A program made the position numbers and the translations under genes. Positions 25,835-33,655 of a stretch of DNA of 64,000 nucleotides are shown here, one piece after another (the stretch's first letter is position 1; each line of letters begins with the position of its first letter). Where the stretch lies: assembly GCF_014050145.1 (NCBI RefSeq), contig NZ_JACFYF010000009.1, positions 1 through 64,000 of the forward strand, in the 5' to 3' direction. Below the pieces are notes generated by a model, which did not search any database, was not told the DNA's origin, and worked only from the letters and a program-made list of their open reading frames with translations. The stretch is from Vibrio marinisediminis. GTDB taxonomy: Bacteria > Pseudomonadota > Gammaproteobacteria > Enterobacterales > Vibrionaceae.

Positions 25835-28690
25835 TTACGCTTTACGAATGTTACATAGGGTTACTTTAGTTTCCTGCATCAACGTAACAGGGTCGTAACC
25901 GTAAGTGGTCGCAGTGTTCGCTGCTTCACCGATAACGTATGGATCACTACCTTCAGGGTATTTATGACGAAGATCTTCACCTTCGAACTTACCGCCAAAG
26001 TGGAATGGAAGGAATGCCAAGCCAGGTTTCACACGACGAGTCACCATCGCTTTCACCTTGATACGGCCTTTCTCTGCACCTTCAACCCAAACATCATCAC
26101 CATCTTTAAAGCCAAGGTCATTTGCGTCTTTAGGGTTCACTTCAACAAACATTTCTTGTTGTAGTTCTGCCAACCATGGGTTTGAACGAGTCTCTTCACC
26201 ACCGCCTTCGTATTCAACTAAGCGACCAGAAGTTAGAATAATTGGGTATTCACCTGACTTATCTTCTTTCTGGATAGATTTGTACATCGTCGGTAAACGG
26301 AAAATTGCTTCTTTATCATCCCATGTTGGGTAATCAGCAACGAGGTCACGACGAGGTGTGTACAGTGGTTCACGGTGCAATGGTACGCGGTCTGGGAACG
26401 TCCAAACGACTGCACGCGCCTTCGCATTACCAAATGGAATACAACCGTGTTTAATTGCCACACGCTGAATACCACCAGACAAGTCAGTCTTCCAGTTTTT
26501 CCCTTCCGCAGCCGCTTTTTCTTCCGCAGTTAGGTCATTCCACCAACCAAGTTGTTTTAGCAGCTTGTCAGTAAACTCTGGGTAACCATCTTGAATTTCA
26601 CAGCCTTTTGAGTAGCTATCTTCAGCAAGTAGATTGTGACCTTCAAACTCAACACCAAAACGAGTACGGAAGTTACCGCCACCTTCTGCGACAGTTTTCG
26701 ACGTATCATAAAGAATGTGAGTACCAGGGTGTTTCATCTCTGGTGTACCCCAACATGGCCACGGTAGACCATAGGTTTCACCGTTTGCTGGACCACCTTC
26801 CGCTTCTAGCGAAGTTTTGTGGAACGTATGCCAGTTTTGTTGGTGCTCTTTCAAACGCTCAGGGCTTTGACCTGTGTAACCAATTGTCCACATACCCTTG
26901 TTGAATTCACGAGTAATGTCTTCAATAACAGGCTGGTTGTTTTCTACTTTAATATTTTTGAACAGTTGATCAGCAATACCTAGTTTTTGTGAAAGTAGGT
27001 ACATGATCTCGTGGTCAGGTTTTGAATCAAACAGCGGTTGAATAACCTGATCACGCCACTGTAGTGAACGGTTAGATGCCGTTACACTGCCGTGTGTTTC
27101 AAACTGAGTGGTTGCAGGTAGTAAGTAAACGCCGTCTGTACGATCATTCATTACCGCAGCAACAGTTGGGTATGGGTCAACAATCACCATCATATCCAAC
27201 TTCTGCATCGCTTTTTTCATCTCTGGACCACGAGTCTGAGAGTTCACAGCGTGACCCCAGTAGAACATGGCACGGATATTTTCGCGCTGGCGGATCTTAT
27301 CTTTGTCTTCAAGTACACCATCAACCCAACGAGAAACAGGAATACCTGCACTGTGCATTGGTTTTTGACCGCCGTACTCATTGTTGTCGAAACGTTTTTG
27401 AACCCACTCAAAATCTAGGTCCCAAACTTTTGACCAGTGACGCCATGCACCTTCAGAAAGACCGTAGTAACCAGGAAGCGTATCAGATAGAACGCCAAGG
27501 TCAGTTGCACCCTGTACGTTATCGTGACCACGGAAAATGTTTGCACCACCGCCCGATTTACCCATGTTACCTAACGCAAGTTCAAGTACACAGTAAGCAC
27601 GTGTGTTGTTGTTACCAGTAGTATGTTGAGTACCACCCATACACCACACAACACAACCAGGACGGTTTTCAGAAAGAAGTTTCGCCGTTTCATAAACGTC
27701 AGCTTCGCTAACGCCGGTAACACGTTCTACTTCTGCTGGGTTCCATTTAGCAACTTCAGTACGGATTTCATCCATACCAAATACGCGTTGTTGGATAAAC
27801 TGTTTGTCTTCCCAATTATTCGCAAATACATGCCACAAAACACCCCAAATGAAGGCTACGTCAGAACCTGGGCGAAGAGAAACATAGTGGTCAGATTTAG
27901 CTGCTGTGCGCGTACGGCGTGGATCCGCTACGACAATTTTACAGTTGCTCTTTTCTTTTGCGATCAAGATATGCTGCATCGCTACTGGGTGAGCTTCTGC
28001 AGGGTTAGAGCCGATAAACAACATCGACTTACAGTTGTGCATATCGTTGAAAGAGTTGGTCATCGCACCGTAACCCCAAGTGTTTGCTACACCGGCTACA
28101 GTTGTTGAGTGACAGATACGCGCTTGGTGGTCAACGTTGTTGGTACCCCAAAGCGACGCCATTTTACGGTACAAGTACGCTTGTTCATTGTTGTGCTTTG
28201 CACTACCAAGGAAGAATACTGAATCAGGACCCGACTCTTCACGGATGTCGAGCGCTTTTTGGCTGATCTCGTTTAGCGCGTCTTCCCAAGAAAGCTTTTT
28301 CCACTTACCGTTTTCAAGCTTCATTGGGTATTTTAAACGACGTTCACCATGACCGTGTTCACGCAGCGCTGCACCTTTAGCACAGTGACCACCAGCGTTG
28401 AACGGGTGATCATACGCAGGCTCTTGACCTGTCCAAACACCATTTTGAACTTCTGCATAAACACCACAACCTACAGAACAGTGAGAACAGATAGTACGTT
28501 TCACTTCTGTTTTCGCATCTGGGTCTACAGGTTTAGCTTGTGCTTTTTTCATCATACCCGGTGCAAATAGACTTGCACCAACCACCGCGCCACCAGCAGC
28601 AAGCGATGAATTTTTCATAAATGTACGACGAGAAACACCAAGTTGGTTTTGCTCTTTGCTCACAGTGTCGGAGCGTTTAACTAGTTTCAT
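25835..28690 (-). CDS. fdhA: Formate dehydrogenase catalytic subunit (Cys type, Tat-exported)
   Basis: A 951-residue molybdo/tungsto-bis-MGD enzyme that oxidises formate to CO2 in the periplasm. A Tat signal with SRRTFMK at 20-26; a [4Fe-4S] site C68-x2-C71-x3-C75 with C103; and the metal-ligand cysteine C193 followed by H194 (motif ARICHSTTVAG). The ligand codon is TGT, so this is a Cys enzyme, not selenocysteine. The C-terminal molydopterin-dinucleotide domain is complete. The operon supplies its own chaperone. The neighbouring tup genes suggest tungsten is possible; the metal cannot be told from sequence. Confidence 0.96.
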   Translation of the reverse strand: MKLVKRSDTVSKEQNQLGVSRRTFMKNSSLAAGGAVVGASLFAPGMMKKAQAKPVDPDAKTEVKRTICSHCSVGCGVYAEVQNGVWTGQEPAYDHPFNAGGHCAKGAALREHGHGERRLKYPMKLENGKWKKLSWEDALNEISQKALDIREESGPDSVFFLGSAKHNNEQAYLYRKMASLWGTNNVDHQARICHSTTVAGVANTWGYGAMTNSFNDMHNCKSMLFIGSNPAEAHPVAMQHILIAKEKSNCKIVVADPRRTRTAAKSDHYVSLRPGSDVAFIWGVLWHVFANNWEDKQFIQQRVFGMDEIRTEVAKWNPAEVERVTGVSEADVYETAKLLSENRPGCVVWCMGGTQHTTGNNNTRAYCVLELALGNMGKSGGGANIFRGHDNVQGATDLGVLSDTLPGYYGLSEGAWRHWSKVWDLDFEWVQKRFDNNEYGGQKPMHSAGIPVSRWVDGVLEDKDKIRQRENIRAMFYWGHAVNSQTRGPEMKKAMQKLDMMVIVDPYPTVAAVMNDRTDGVYLLPATTQFETHGSVTASNRSLQWRDQVIQPLFDSKPDHEIMYLLSQKLGIADQLFKNIKVENNQPVIEDITREFNKGMWTIGYTGQSPERLKEHQQNWHTFHKTSLEAEGGPANGETYGLPWPCWGTPEMKHPGTHILYDTSKTVAEGGGNFRTRFGVEFEGHNLLAEDSYSKGCEIQDGYPEFTDKLLKQLGWWNDLTAEEKAAAEGKNWKTDLSGGIQRVAIKHGCIPFGNAKARAVVWTFPDRVPLHREPLYTPRRDLVADYPTWDDKEAIFRLPTMYKSIQKEDKSGEYPIILTSGRLVEYEGGGEETRSNPWLAELQQEMFVEVNPKDANDLGFKDGDDVWVEGAEKGRIKVKAMVTRRVKPGLAFLPFHFGGKFEGEDLRHKYPEGSDPYVIGEAANTATTYGYDPVTLMQETKVTLCNIRKA

Positions 28691-28705
28691 GCGTTATGCT
28701 CCTAA

Positions 28706-28903
28706 TTACAGTGAGTCGTAGTAATCGCGAACATGCTGAGTTTCACGATAGCCATTCTTCTTTACGTCAGGTTTAATTTCTACAGTTTCTGCAGCAGTTG
28801 CCACTTTAGTTGTCCCAGCGACAACTGCACCAGCAACGGCAGCAGTTGTTAAGCCTTTGAGGAGATCCCTACGGCTTGTATTTATTTCATTATTATCTTT
28901 CAT
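28706..28903 (-). CDS. Small Tat-signal protein of formate dehydrogenase operons
   Basis: A 65-residue protein with a Tat motif (SRRDLLKG near residue 10) and hydrophobic stretch, then a 28-residue tail ending YYDSL. It matches the small twin-arginine proteins found just upstream of fdhA in many proteobacteria. Role unknown; possibly an accessory subunit or assembly partner. It is 15 bases before fdhA. Confidence 0.85.
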   Translation of the reverse strand: MKDNNEINTSRRDLLKGLTTAAVAGAVVAGTTKVATAAETVEIKPDVKKNGYRETQHVRDYYDSL

Positions 28904-28966
28904 GGTTGCTTCCTTACCCTCTTAAGGTAGTATTTTGGAGGCTTTTAGCCCCTCTTATCGACGTTA

Positions 28967-29599
28967 TTACTCGTACTCAGTTACGTTTTTCACATCAATT
29001 TTTAAATGGGTTTTACTTTTTACATTTTTACTAAACTGCACTTGCTCAACCGTACCAAACGCACGTAATAACTGAGCAACGGCCAAATAAAATTTAGCGT
29101 TTTTTGCTTGCTCGATTTGTGTCGCTAGAGACTCAAACCAAGGCGATAAATGTTTATTAAAGAACAATTGTTGAGTGGCACTTTCTTCTTCAGTCAACAT
29201 CGCCATGACTTCACAAAGTGCCGCGATATGATCTTCTGGTTCTTTTACCTCTTCAGAGCGCTCGAACCCAAGTAACTGAAGATCTTGACGAATATCTGCC
29301 AGTGGCTTCTCCATTAAAGCCCCTGCCATATGCCAAGAACCAAATAGCATCACCTCACCACGACCAATACCAATAAACAGGTTTTGATATTCATCTTCGA
29401 GTGCTTCTTGATCGCTCTCAACTGCCGCTTGTTTCAGAGCGAGCCATGCTTTTTGCATAGCACTCTCACTCTCTTCAATGTCCAGTTCAGCGACAAATGC
29501 AATCAGCTCTGGAGCTGGAGCTTGACGAAACAGTGAAGCCAACAGTAAGTAGATATCTTGGCGCAGTGTTGCTTGTTCGTTGTTATTTTCCACACCCAT
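28967..29599 (-). CDS. TorD-family chaperone for formate dehydrogenase
   Basis: A 210-residue all-helical cytoplasmic protein of the TorD/DmsD type. Landmarks: the N-terminal R-x-DIYLLLASLFRQ helix, a DEYQNLFIGIGRGEVMLFGS segment and the EPEDHIAALCEVMA helix with the family E-P-x-D-H motif. Such proteins bind the Tat signal and apo-enzyme until the cofactor is inserted. Position three bases after the ferredoxin gene and upstream of fdhA fits this job. Confidence 0.9.
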   Translation of the reverse strand: MGVENNNEQATLRQDIYLLLASLFRQAPAPELIAFVAELDIEESESAMQKAWLALKQAAVESDQEALEDEYQNLFIGIGRGEVMLFGSWHMAGALMEKPLADIRQDLQLLGFERSEEVKEPEDHIAALCEVMAMLTEEESATQQLFFNKHLSPWFESLATQIEQAKNAKFYLAVAQLLRAFGTVEQVQFSKNVKSKTHLKIDVKNVTEYE

Positions 29600-29602
29600 C
29601 TC

Positions 29603-31264
29603 CTAGTATTTCATTTGTTTCATTGGGTCTGCAGCCATCGCTTCAAACATATCGACTACACGGCAGTCTTCACACATTGCAATTCGGTTGATTGCAGCTT
29701 CATCAGAGAAGTGAGAATGACCGCGTAACTTAGATTGCAACATATCAATCATAGACTGTGGAGCGAATGGTTTGTGGCAACGAACACATTCCGCTGCTTT
29801 TTCTTGATGAATAACACGTGCAGATTGACGAGCTTCTTTATCCCAATTCATGCGAGGCGTTAGAGAAAGCACTTTCTCTGGGCATGCTTTGACACATAGA
29901 CCACATTGAATACAGTCTTGCTCAACAAACTTAAGTGAAGGTGATTCACCATCAGTATGAAGGGCGCGTGTCGGACATACCGCGACACAACTCATACATA
30001 ATGTACAGTCGCTCGATTGACACTCAACGTTTCCGTAAGGCGCAATTGTTGCAAGCTCAACCGCGTTTTCAACCGGGATACGTGAAATAGCCAATGCGTC
30101 TAAAGCGGTAAATAAACGTTGGCGTTTATTCCCTTCTAAATCGCCCAATGCGAGATCAAATGAATCTGTACATAGTGTTGGAGGACCTTCACGTAGTGAT
30201 TCTAGGTATAGAATGTCGATACACTCTTTTTGAATACCCAATTGGCTTAATAGTTCTTGAGCAATAGCGACTTCGTTGTTCAAGATACGAATAATGGTTG
30301 GTGGCATAAAGCGGCTAGCGGCAAACAGAACTTGCGTCGCACCGTTAACGAGTGCAGCAAACCAAGTATCAATACCAACCGAAGGCAGTTCTTCTACCAC
30401 AATTGGAATAACGTTATCTGGAAGTGCTTTCAATGCCATTACGTTGTAACTTTCATGGCGAGAGCTACAAATAAGCACGATAGGATCAAGACCGCCCGCT
30501 TTTTCATAATTCGCTAGCGTGCGTTCAATAAATTTTTGCGTATCTTGAGGATCTGGCAATGCGTAATGAATCGCTTCAGTAGGACAAGCTGTTGCACACG
30601 TCCCCACACCTTGGCAAAGGTACGGGTTAATCTCAATTCGATGACCTGTAGTGTCACTACCTTGGCTTGACAGCGCTCCTGCTGGACAAGCGTCAACACA
30701 GCGCTCACAACCTTTTACGCCACGAGAACTGTGCGCGCATAAGTCAGTATCAAGACGGAAATATTTAGGCTTATCAAATGTGCCCATTAGGGTTGGAATT
30801 TCTTCCAAAGCATCAGCCAATTTAGGATAACCACGACCGACAGGATAGTATCCCGGTACCGGTACTTCTTCAGTCATACAGCTGTTTAGACAAAGATCGA
30901 GTACCACATCAAAGCAATCATGACCGATGGCAACTTCCGCTAGATTACTGCGTAGTAGTTTATTCTCAATCTGAACTTCAAAAGCGCCAAGAAAACCAGA
31001 GACTTCAACTGAATTAGCGAAGTACAATTTTGCATGTGTGCCCTTCTCACCATCGGTAGATAGCAAGGTTAAGCTCTTCATTTGGTCTAGTTGTTGTGCC
31101 GCACTTTCAATAATTGCGGTCGGACCAACAATTAGAGTATGACCGCCACTTTCATAGCTGACTGTAGGTGGGATTAAATTTGTTAATTCAACTGTGTTCT
31201 CAAACGCGTAAAGTCTTGCTTTACCATTGTTTGATGTCGCTTCTTGTAGTAGTTGTTTAAGCAT
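29603..31264 (-). CDS. Multi-cluster ferredoxin-like protein, first gene of the fdh operon
   Basis: A 553-residue cytoplasmic iron-sulfur protein. Four classic ferredoxin groups are seen: GCERCVDACPAG, GVGTCATACPTE, CTLCMSCVAVCPTR and CIQCGLCVKACPEK. Further cysteine pairs lie near the C-terminus (CVRCHKP, CEDC). The N-terminal ~165 residues and the centre lack clusters. It is known from conserved fdh clusters with TorD-like and small Tat proteins, but its reaction is unsettled; electron supply during maturation or a link to a cytosolic partner are both possible. Its start lies about 35 bases after the predicted sigma-54 transcription start. Confidence 0.85.
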   Translation of the reverse strand: MLKQLLQEATSNNGKARLYAFENTVELTNLIPPTVSYESGGHTLIVGPTAIIESAAQQLDQMKSLTLLSTDGEKGTHAKLYFANSVEVSGFLGAFEVQIENKLLRSNLAEVAIGHDCFDVVLDLCLNSCMTEEVPVPGYYPVGRGYPKLADALEEIPTLMGTFDKPKYFRLDTDLCAHSSRGVKGCERCVDACPAGALSSQGSDTTGHRIEINPYLCQGVGTCATACPTEAIHYALPDPQDTQKFIERTLANYEKAGGLDPIVLICSSRHESYNVMALKALPDNVIPIVVEELPSVGIDTWFAALVNGATQVLFAASRFMPPTIIRILNNEVAIAQELLSQLGIQKECIDILYLESLREGPPTLCTDSFDLALGDLEGNKRQRLFTALDALAISRIPVENAVELATIAPYGNVECQSSDCTLCMSCVAVCPTRALHTDGESPSLKFVEQDCIQCGLCVKACPEKVLSLTPRMNWDKEARQSARVIHQEKAAECVRCHKPFAPQSMIDMLQSKLRGHSHFSDEAAINRIAMCEDCRVVDMFEAMAADPMKQMKY

Positions 31265-31309
31265 TGCTCTATTCCAGGTTGCAACCGGATATTTGACTAC
31301 CCTAACAAT

Positions 31310-31326
31310 AGCAAATGGCGTACCAA
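31310..31326 (-). promoter_or_regulatory. Sigma-54 promoter of the fdh operon
   Basis: Minus-strand TTGGTACGCCATTTGCT: it differs from the consensus TTGGCACG-N4-TTGCT at one defined base, and GG and GC are exactly ten apart. Predicted start near 31299, a 35-base leader to the first gene. Confidence 0.8.
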
Positions 31327-31342
31327 CTTTTATTTAATTCAA

Positions 31343-31355
31343 AATCAACAAGTTA
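31343..31355 (+). promoter_or_regulatory. IHF consensus site in the fdh promoter region
   Basis: AATCAACAAGTTA fits WATCAA-N4-TTR at every position and lies between the -24 element and the upstream palindrome, where DNA bending is expected in sigma-54 systems. Confidence 0.6.
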
Positions 31356-31382
31356 CAACGAGACGAGCAATGGTGCACAGAC

Positions 31383-31417
31383 AAAAAAACCGGATGAGAC
31401 ATTTTGTCCCAACCGGT
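31383..31417 (-). terminator. Terminator of the DUF3305-DUF3306 operon
   Basis: On the minus strand, a 13-base stem (ACCGGTTGGGACA with TGTCTCATCCGGT; one mismatch, one G-T pair), a three-base loop AAA and seven T. It starts about 30 bases after the DUF3306 stop. The same bases contain the palindrome annotated separately. Confidence 0.88.
31395..31411. promoter_or_regulatory. Upstream activator-type palindrome of the fdh promoter
   Basis: TGAGACATTTTGTCCCA, that is TGAGACA-N3-TGTCCCA, centred about 104 bases upstream of the predicted fdh start. It matches the tup palindrome at 44591-44607 in 13 of 14 arm positions. Proposed binding site for the sigma-54 activator encoded at 43068-44519. Confidence 0.6.
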
Positions 31418-31447
31418 AACTTATTGATATAGTCAAAATGTACCTAA

Positions 31448-32068
31448 TTATAGTGTGGTATATTTTGTCTCATCACCTTCGACGTTATCGTCAGCAGCAG
31501 ATTCAACTCCCTCATTTGAAGTCTCACCACTGATTTGATCGACATCTGAAGCCACGTCTTCATCTTGAGTTGACTGCAACGGTTGTTGCTCTTCGAGTTG
31601 CTCATCAGTGTTCGTACCTGCAACGGCTGTAGACTCAGGATCCACCTCATCTTCAGGTTTCTCTTTCACCCACTCACGAAGTGTTTCCGCAACACTCTGT
31701 GAGAGCGTCTTCAAATTACTGTAATCTTCATCGTAATCATCTAAACCATCACGAACATTGAATTCTTCAGATAGAAAGAGTTTTCTTAATGCGGCTTTCT
31801 TTACGCTTTGTTCTGCTTCCGAAGCCAATAGACTCGCTATCGACATCTCTTCTGGCTTTTCAGGCGCGCTTGAAACGGTTTCCTCTGATGTAGCGATGGC
31901 AGCATTGGAATCTACCTCATCGACAGCGTTGCTATCTAGATGGGATTGTTCATCCACAGTGTTAAGCACTTCTTCGTCAGTAACAGGCTGATTTTCTGTG
32001 TTTAATAGTTCGTGAGCTTTTTCATCAAGCTTGCGTTTAGACCAGCGGCTTATAAAACTAGTTACCAT
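31448..32068 (-). CDS. DUF3306 protein
   Basis: A 206-residue acidic, low-complexity cytoplasmic protein. The N-terminal SFISRWSKRKLDE motif is typical of DUF3306 proteins, which occur beside DUF3305 and fdhD in formate dehydrogenase clusters. The centre keeps a more conserved stretch (AALRKLFLSEEFNVRDGLDDYDEDY); the last 70 residues are Glu/Asp/Ser rich and probably disordered. It overlaps the DUF3305 gene by 11 bases. Likely a maturation helper; mechanism unknown. Confidence 0.85.
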   Translation of the reverse strand: MVTSFISRWSKRKLDEKAHELLNTENQPVTDEEVLNTVDEQSHLDSNAVDEVDSNAAIATSEETVSSAPEKPEEMSIASLLASEAEQSVKKAALRKLFLSEEFNVRDGLDDYDEDYSNLKTLSQSVAETLREWVKEKPEDEVDPESTAVAGTNTDEQLEEQQPLQSTQDEDVASDVDQISGETSNEGVESAADDNVEGDETKYTTL

Positions 32069-32507
32069 TTGAACGTCCCGCTCCTTTGCGCTTCTTACGT
32101 CTCATCTCTAATAACTCACCATGGCGACCAATATAGGCTTCCATCCAAGCTTGAACTGCGAGAGGCATATCGTCTGAAAGCACTAAATACTCGCCATCCA
32201 TAAAACGAGAGGCCACGTTTTGTGAGGCTGTAAGCGTAACAATCTTGGCCTGCTCATCACCATCAAACGTATCGAGTACTAAAAAAAGCTTAGGCTGTTG
32301 GGAGCTTAAATTAAAGCGATAATCGGTGCGCTCATCTTTATGCAGTTGCAAAAGAGTAAGTTTGTCGCTTTGTTGTCCTGGTTTTAAGTTAAACCCCGTC
32401 AATTGCTGCTGAATGGTGACCCACTTTCCAGTCGAAATCTCGTTGGCAGTTAGCTCACATTCAATAGGCCAAAGCTCTTCTGTTTTCTCAAGCGTTAAAG
32501 TAGACAT
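32058..32507 (-). CDS. DUF3305 protein
   Basis: A 149-residue cytoplasmic protein with a W-P-I-E-C-E motif near residue 13 and alternating strands, ending in a basic tail (MRRKKRKGAGRSNGN). It matches DUF3305, the regular partner of DUF3306 near fdhD and formate dehydrogenase genes. Function unknown. AAGGTG ribosome site; a sigma-54-like promoter candidate lies about 30 bases upstream. Confidence 0.85.
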   Translation of the reverse strand: MSTLTLEKTEELWPIECELTANEISTGKWVTIQQQLTGFNLKPGQQSDKLTLLQLHKDERTDYRFNLSSQQPKLFLVLDTFDGDEQAKIVTLTASQNVASRFMDGEYLVLSDDMPLAVQAWMEAYIGRHGELLEMRRKKRKGAGRSNGN

Positions 32508-32540
32508 AGTTCACCTTGCTTTTTCATTTTGGTTATTTTA

Positions 32541-32556
32541 AGCAATATTCATTCCC
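32541..32556 (-). promoter_or_regulatory. Candidate sigma-54 promoter of the DUF3305-DUF3306 operon
   Basis: Minus-strand GGGAATGAATATTGCT: GG and GC ten apart with a perfect TTGCT, but the -24 side is weaker than at fdh and tup. Predicted start near 32530, a 23-base leader. No TGAGACA-type palindrome was found upstream. Confidence 0.4.
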
Positions 32557-32686
32557 AAACCTACCCGCTCTACGGTTTAGGAACAGTTATTGCTTATTTG
32601 ATGTATGATAAATAGCATCGATTCAGCAAACTTTGCTCATAAGCATTGCTCAAACCGTTGTTGAGCTTAAACAAATAGGAACGAAC

Positions 32687-33517
32687 GTGGTTAAACCAAA
32701 TATAATCAAAACCAGTGAGAACCCTCTGCAAACTATCGAAGTCGAAGTGTACGACGAATATGGCGAAAAACTGGTTAAAGAGGTTGCTTGTGAACGTCCT
32801 CTGACCGTTATGCTTAACTGGAAAGAAGTTGTCACGCTAATGACCCTTGGCTCTCGCCCTGAATCGTTAGTTTTAGGTTACCTGAAAAACCAAAGTTTCC
32901 TCTCAGATCCTAGTGCGATTGAATCGGTAATTATTGATTGGGAAACCAGCAGCGCTGCGGTTATTACCAAAGAAAATACCGAACATATAGAGAATGCTCT
33001 GAAAAAGAAAACGGTCACTTCTGGCTGTGGACAAGGCACTATGTACGGTAATGTGATGAAACAGCTTGAAAACTATCAAGTCCCACAGACACCGATCAAG
33101 CAATCTGAAATATACACCGCCTTAGAAGCATTAACCCATTATAACGATACCTATAAAAAAGCTGGTGCCGTTCATGGTTGTGCGGTAACTAAAGGCAATC
33201 AAGTGCTGTCGTTTGTCGAAGATGTCGGTCGACATAACGCGGTAGACACTTTGGCTGGTGAAATGTGGCTCAACGAAGAGTCAGGCGCAGACAAAATTTT
33301 CTATACCACGGGTCGACTCACCTCTGAAATGGTGATCAAAGTGGCTCAAATGGGTATTCCGGTTTTGCTTTCACGATCTGGTGTGACGCAAATGGGGTTA
33401 GATCTCGCGAAGAAGTTTGGTATTACCACCATCGCTCGTGCGAAAGGATTACGTTTCCAAGTATTCACTGGCGCTGAGAAAATTACCTTTGATGTCAAAG
33501 GCGAACAAGCAGAATAG
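32687..33517 (+). CDS. fdhD: Formate dehydrogenase sulfurtransferase FdhD
   Basis: A 276-residue protein that moves sulfur from the cysteine desulfurase to the bis-MGD cofactor of formate dehydrogenase, which is needed for activity. The GTG at 32687 is chosen: AGGA lies upstream and the family N-terminus begins here, while the ATG at 32633 adds an unlike leader. The SGCGQG motif keeps the first catalytic cysteine but not the second of the C-x-x-C found in E. coli. The VEDVGRHNAVD and TGRLTSEM motifs are intact. It is divergent from the DUF3305 operon. Confidence 0.92.
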   Translation: MVKPNIIKTSENPLQTIEVEVYDEYGEKLVKEVACERPLTVMLNWKEVVTLMTLGSRPESLVLGYLKNQSFLSDPSAIESVIIDWETSSAAVITKENTEHIENALKKKTVTSGCGQGTMYGNVMKQLENYQVPQTPIKQSEIYTALEALTHYNDTYKKAGAVHGCAVTKGNQVLSFVEDVGRHNAVDTLAGEMWLNEESGADKIFYTTGRLTSEMVIKVAQMGIPVLLSRSGVTQMGLDLAKKFGITTIARAKGLRFQVFTGAEKITFDVKGEQAE

Positions 33518-33522
33518 CCTTC

Positions 33523-33549
33523 AAGCCCCTAAATCAGTTAGGGGCTTTT
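33523..33549 (+). terminator. Terminator after fdhD
   Basis: Ten-base stem AAGCCCCTAA/TTAGGGGCTT, loop ATCAG, short T-run. Confidence 0.88.
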
Positions 33550-33655
33550 ATTTCCTACTTTAGTTGCAAAACCATTCCCTAGTGCTATTAGTTTAATATC
33601 CGCGACCACAAAAACTATTCAACGCGGCTTTAAACGTCAGTCTCTAGGAGAAACT

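Noticed and set aside
27076-27621. A 181-codon open frame on the plus strand inside fdhA
   Set aside because: It is antisense to a complete, well-conserved catalytic subunit, has no ribosome site or recognisable domain, and its composition is what a codon-biased minus-strand gene produces.
27640-28108. Possible second small gene antisense to fdhA
   Set aside because: Same reasoning as the other antisense frame; no motif or initiation signal.
28109-28114. Selenocysteine in FdhA
   Set aside because: The metal-ligand codon reads TGT (Cys) on the coding strand and no SECIS-type need arises.
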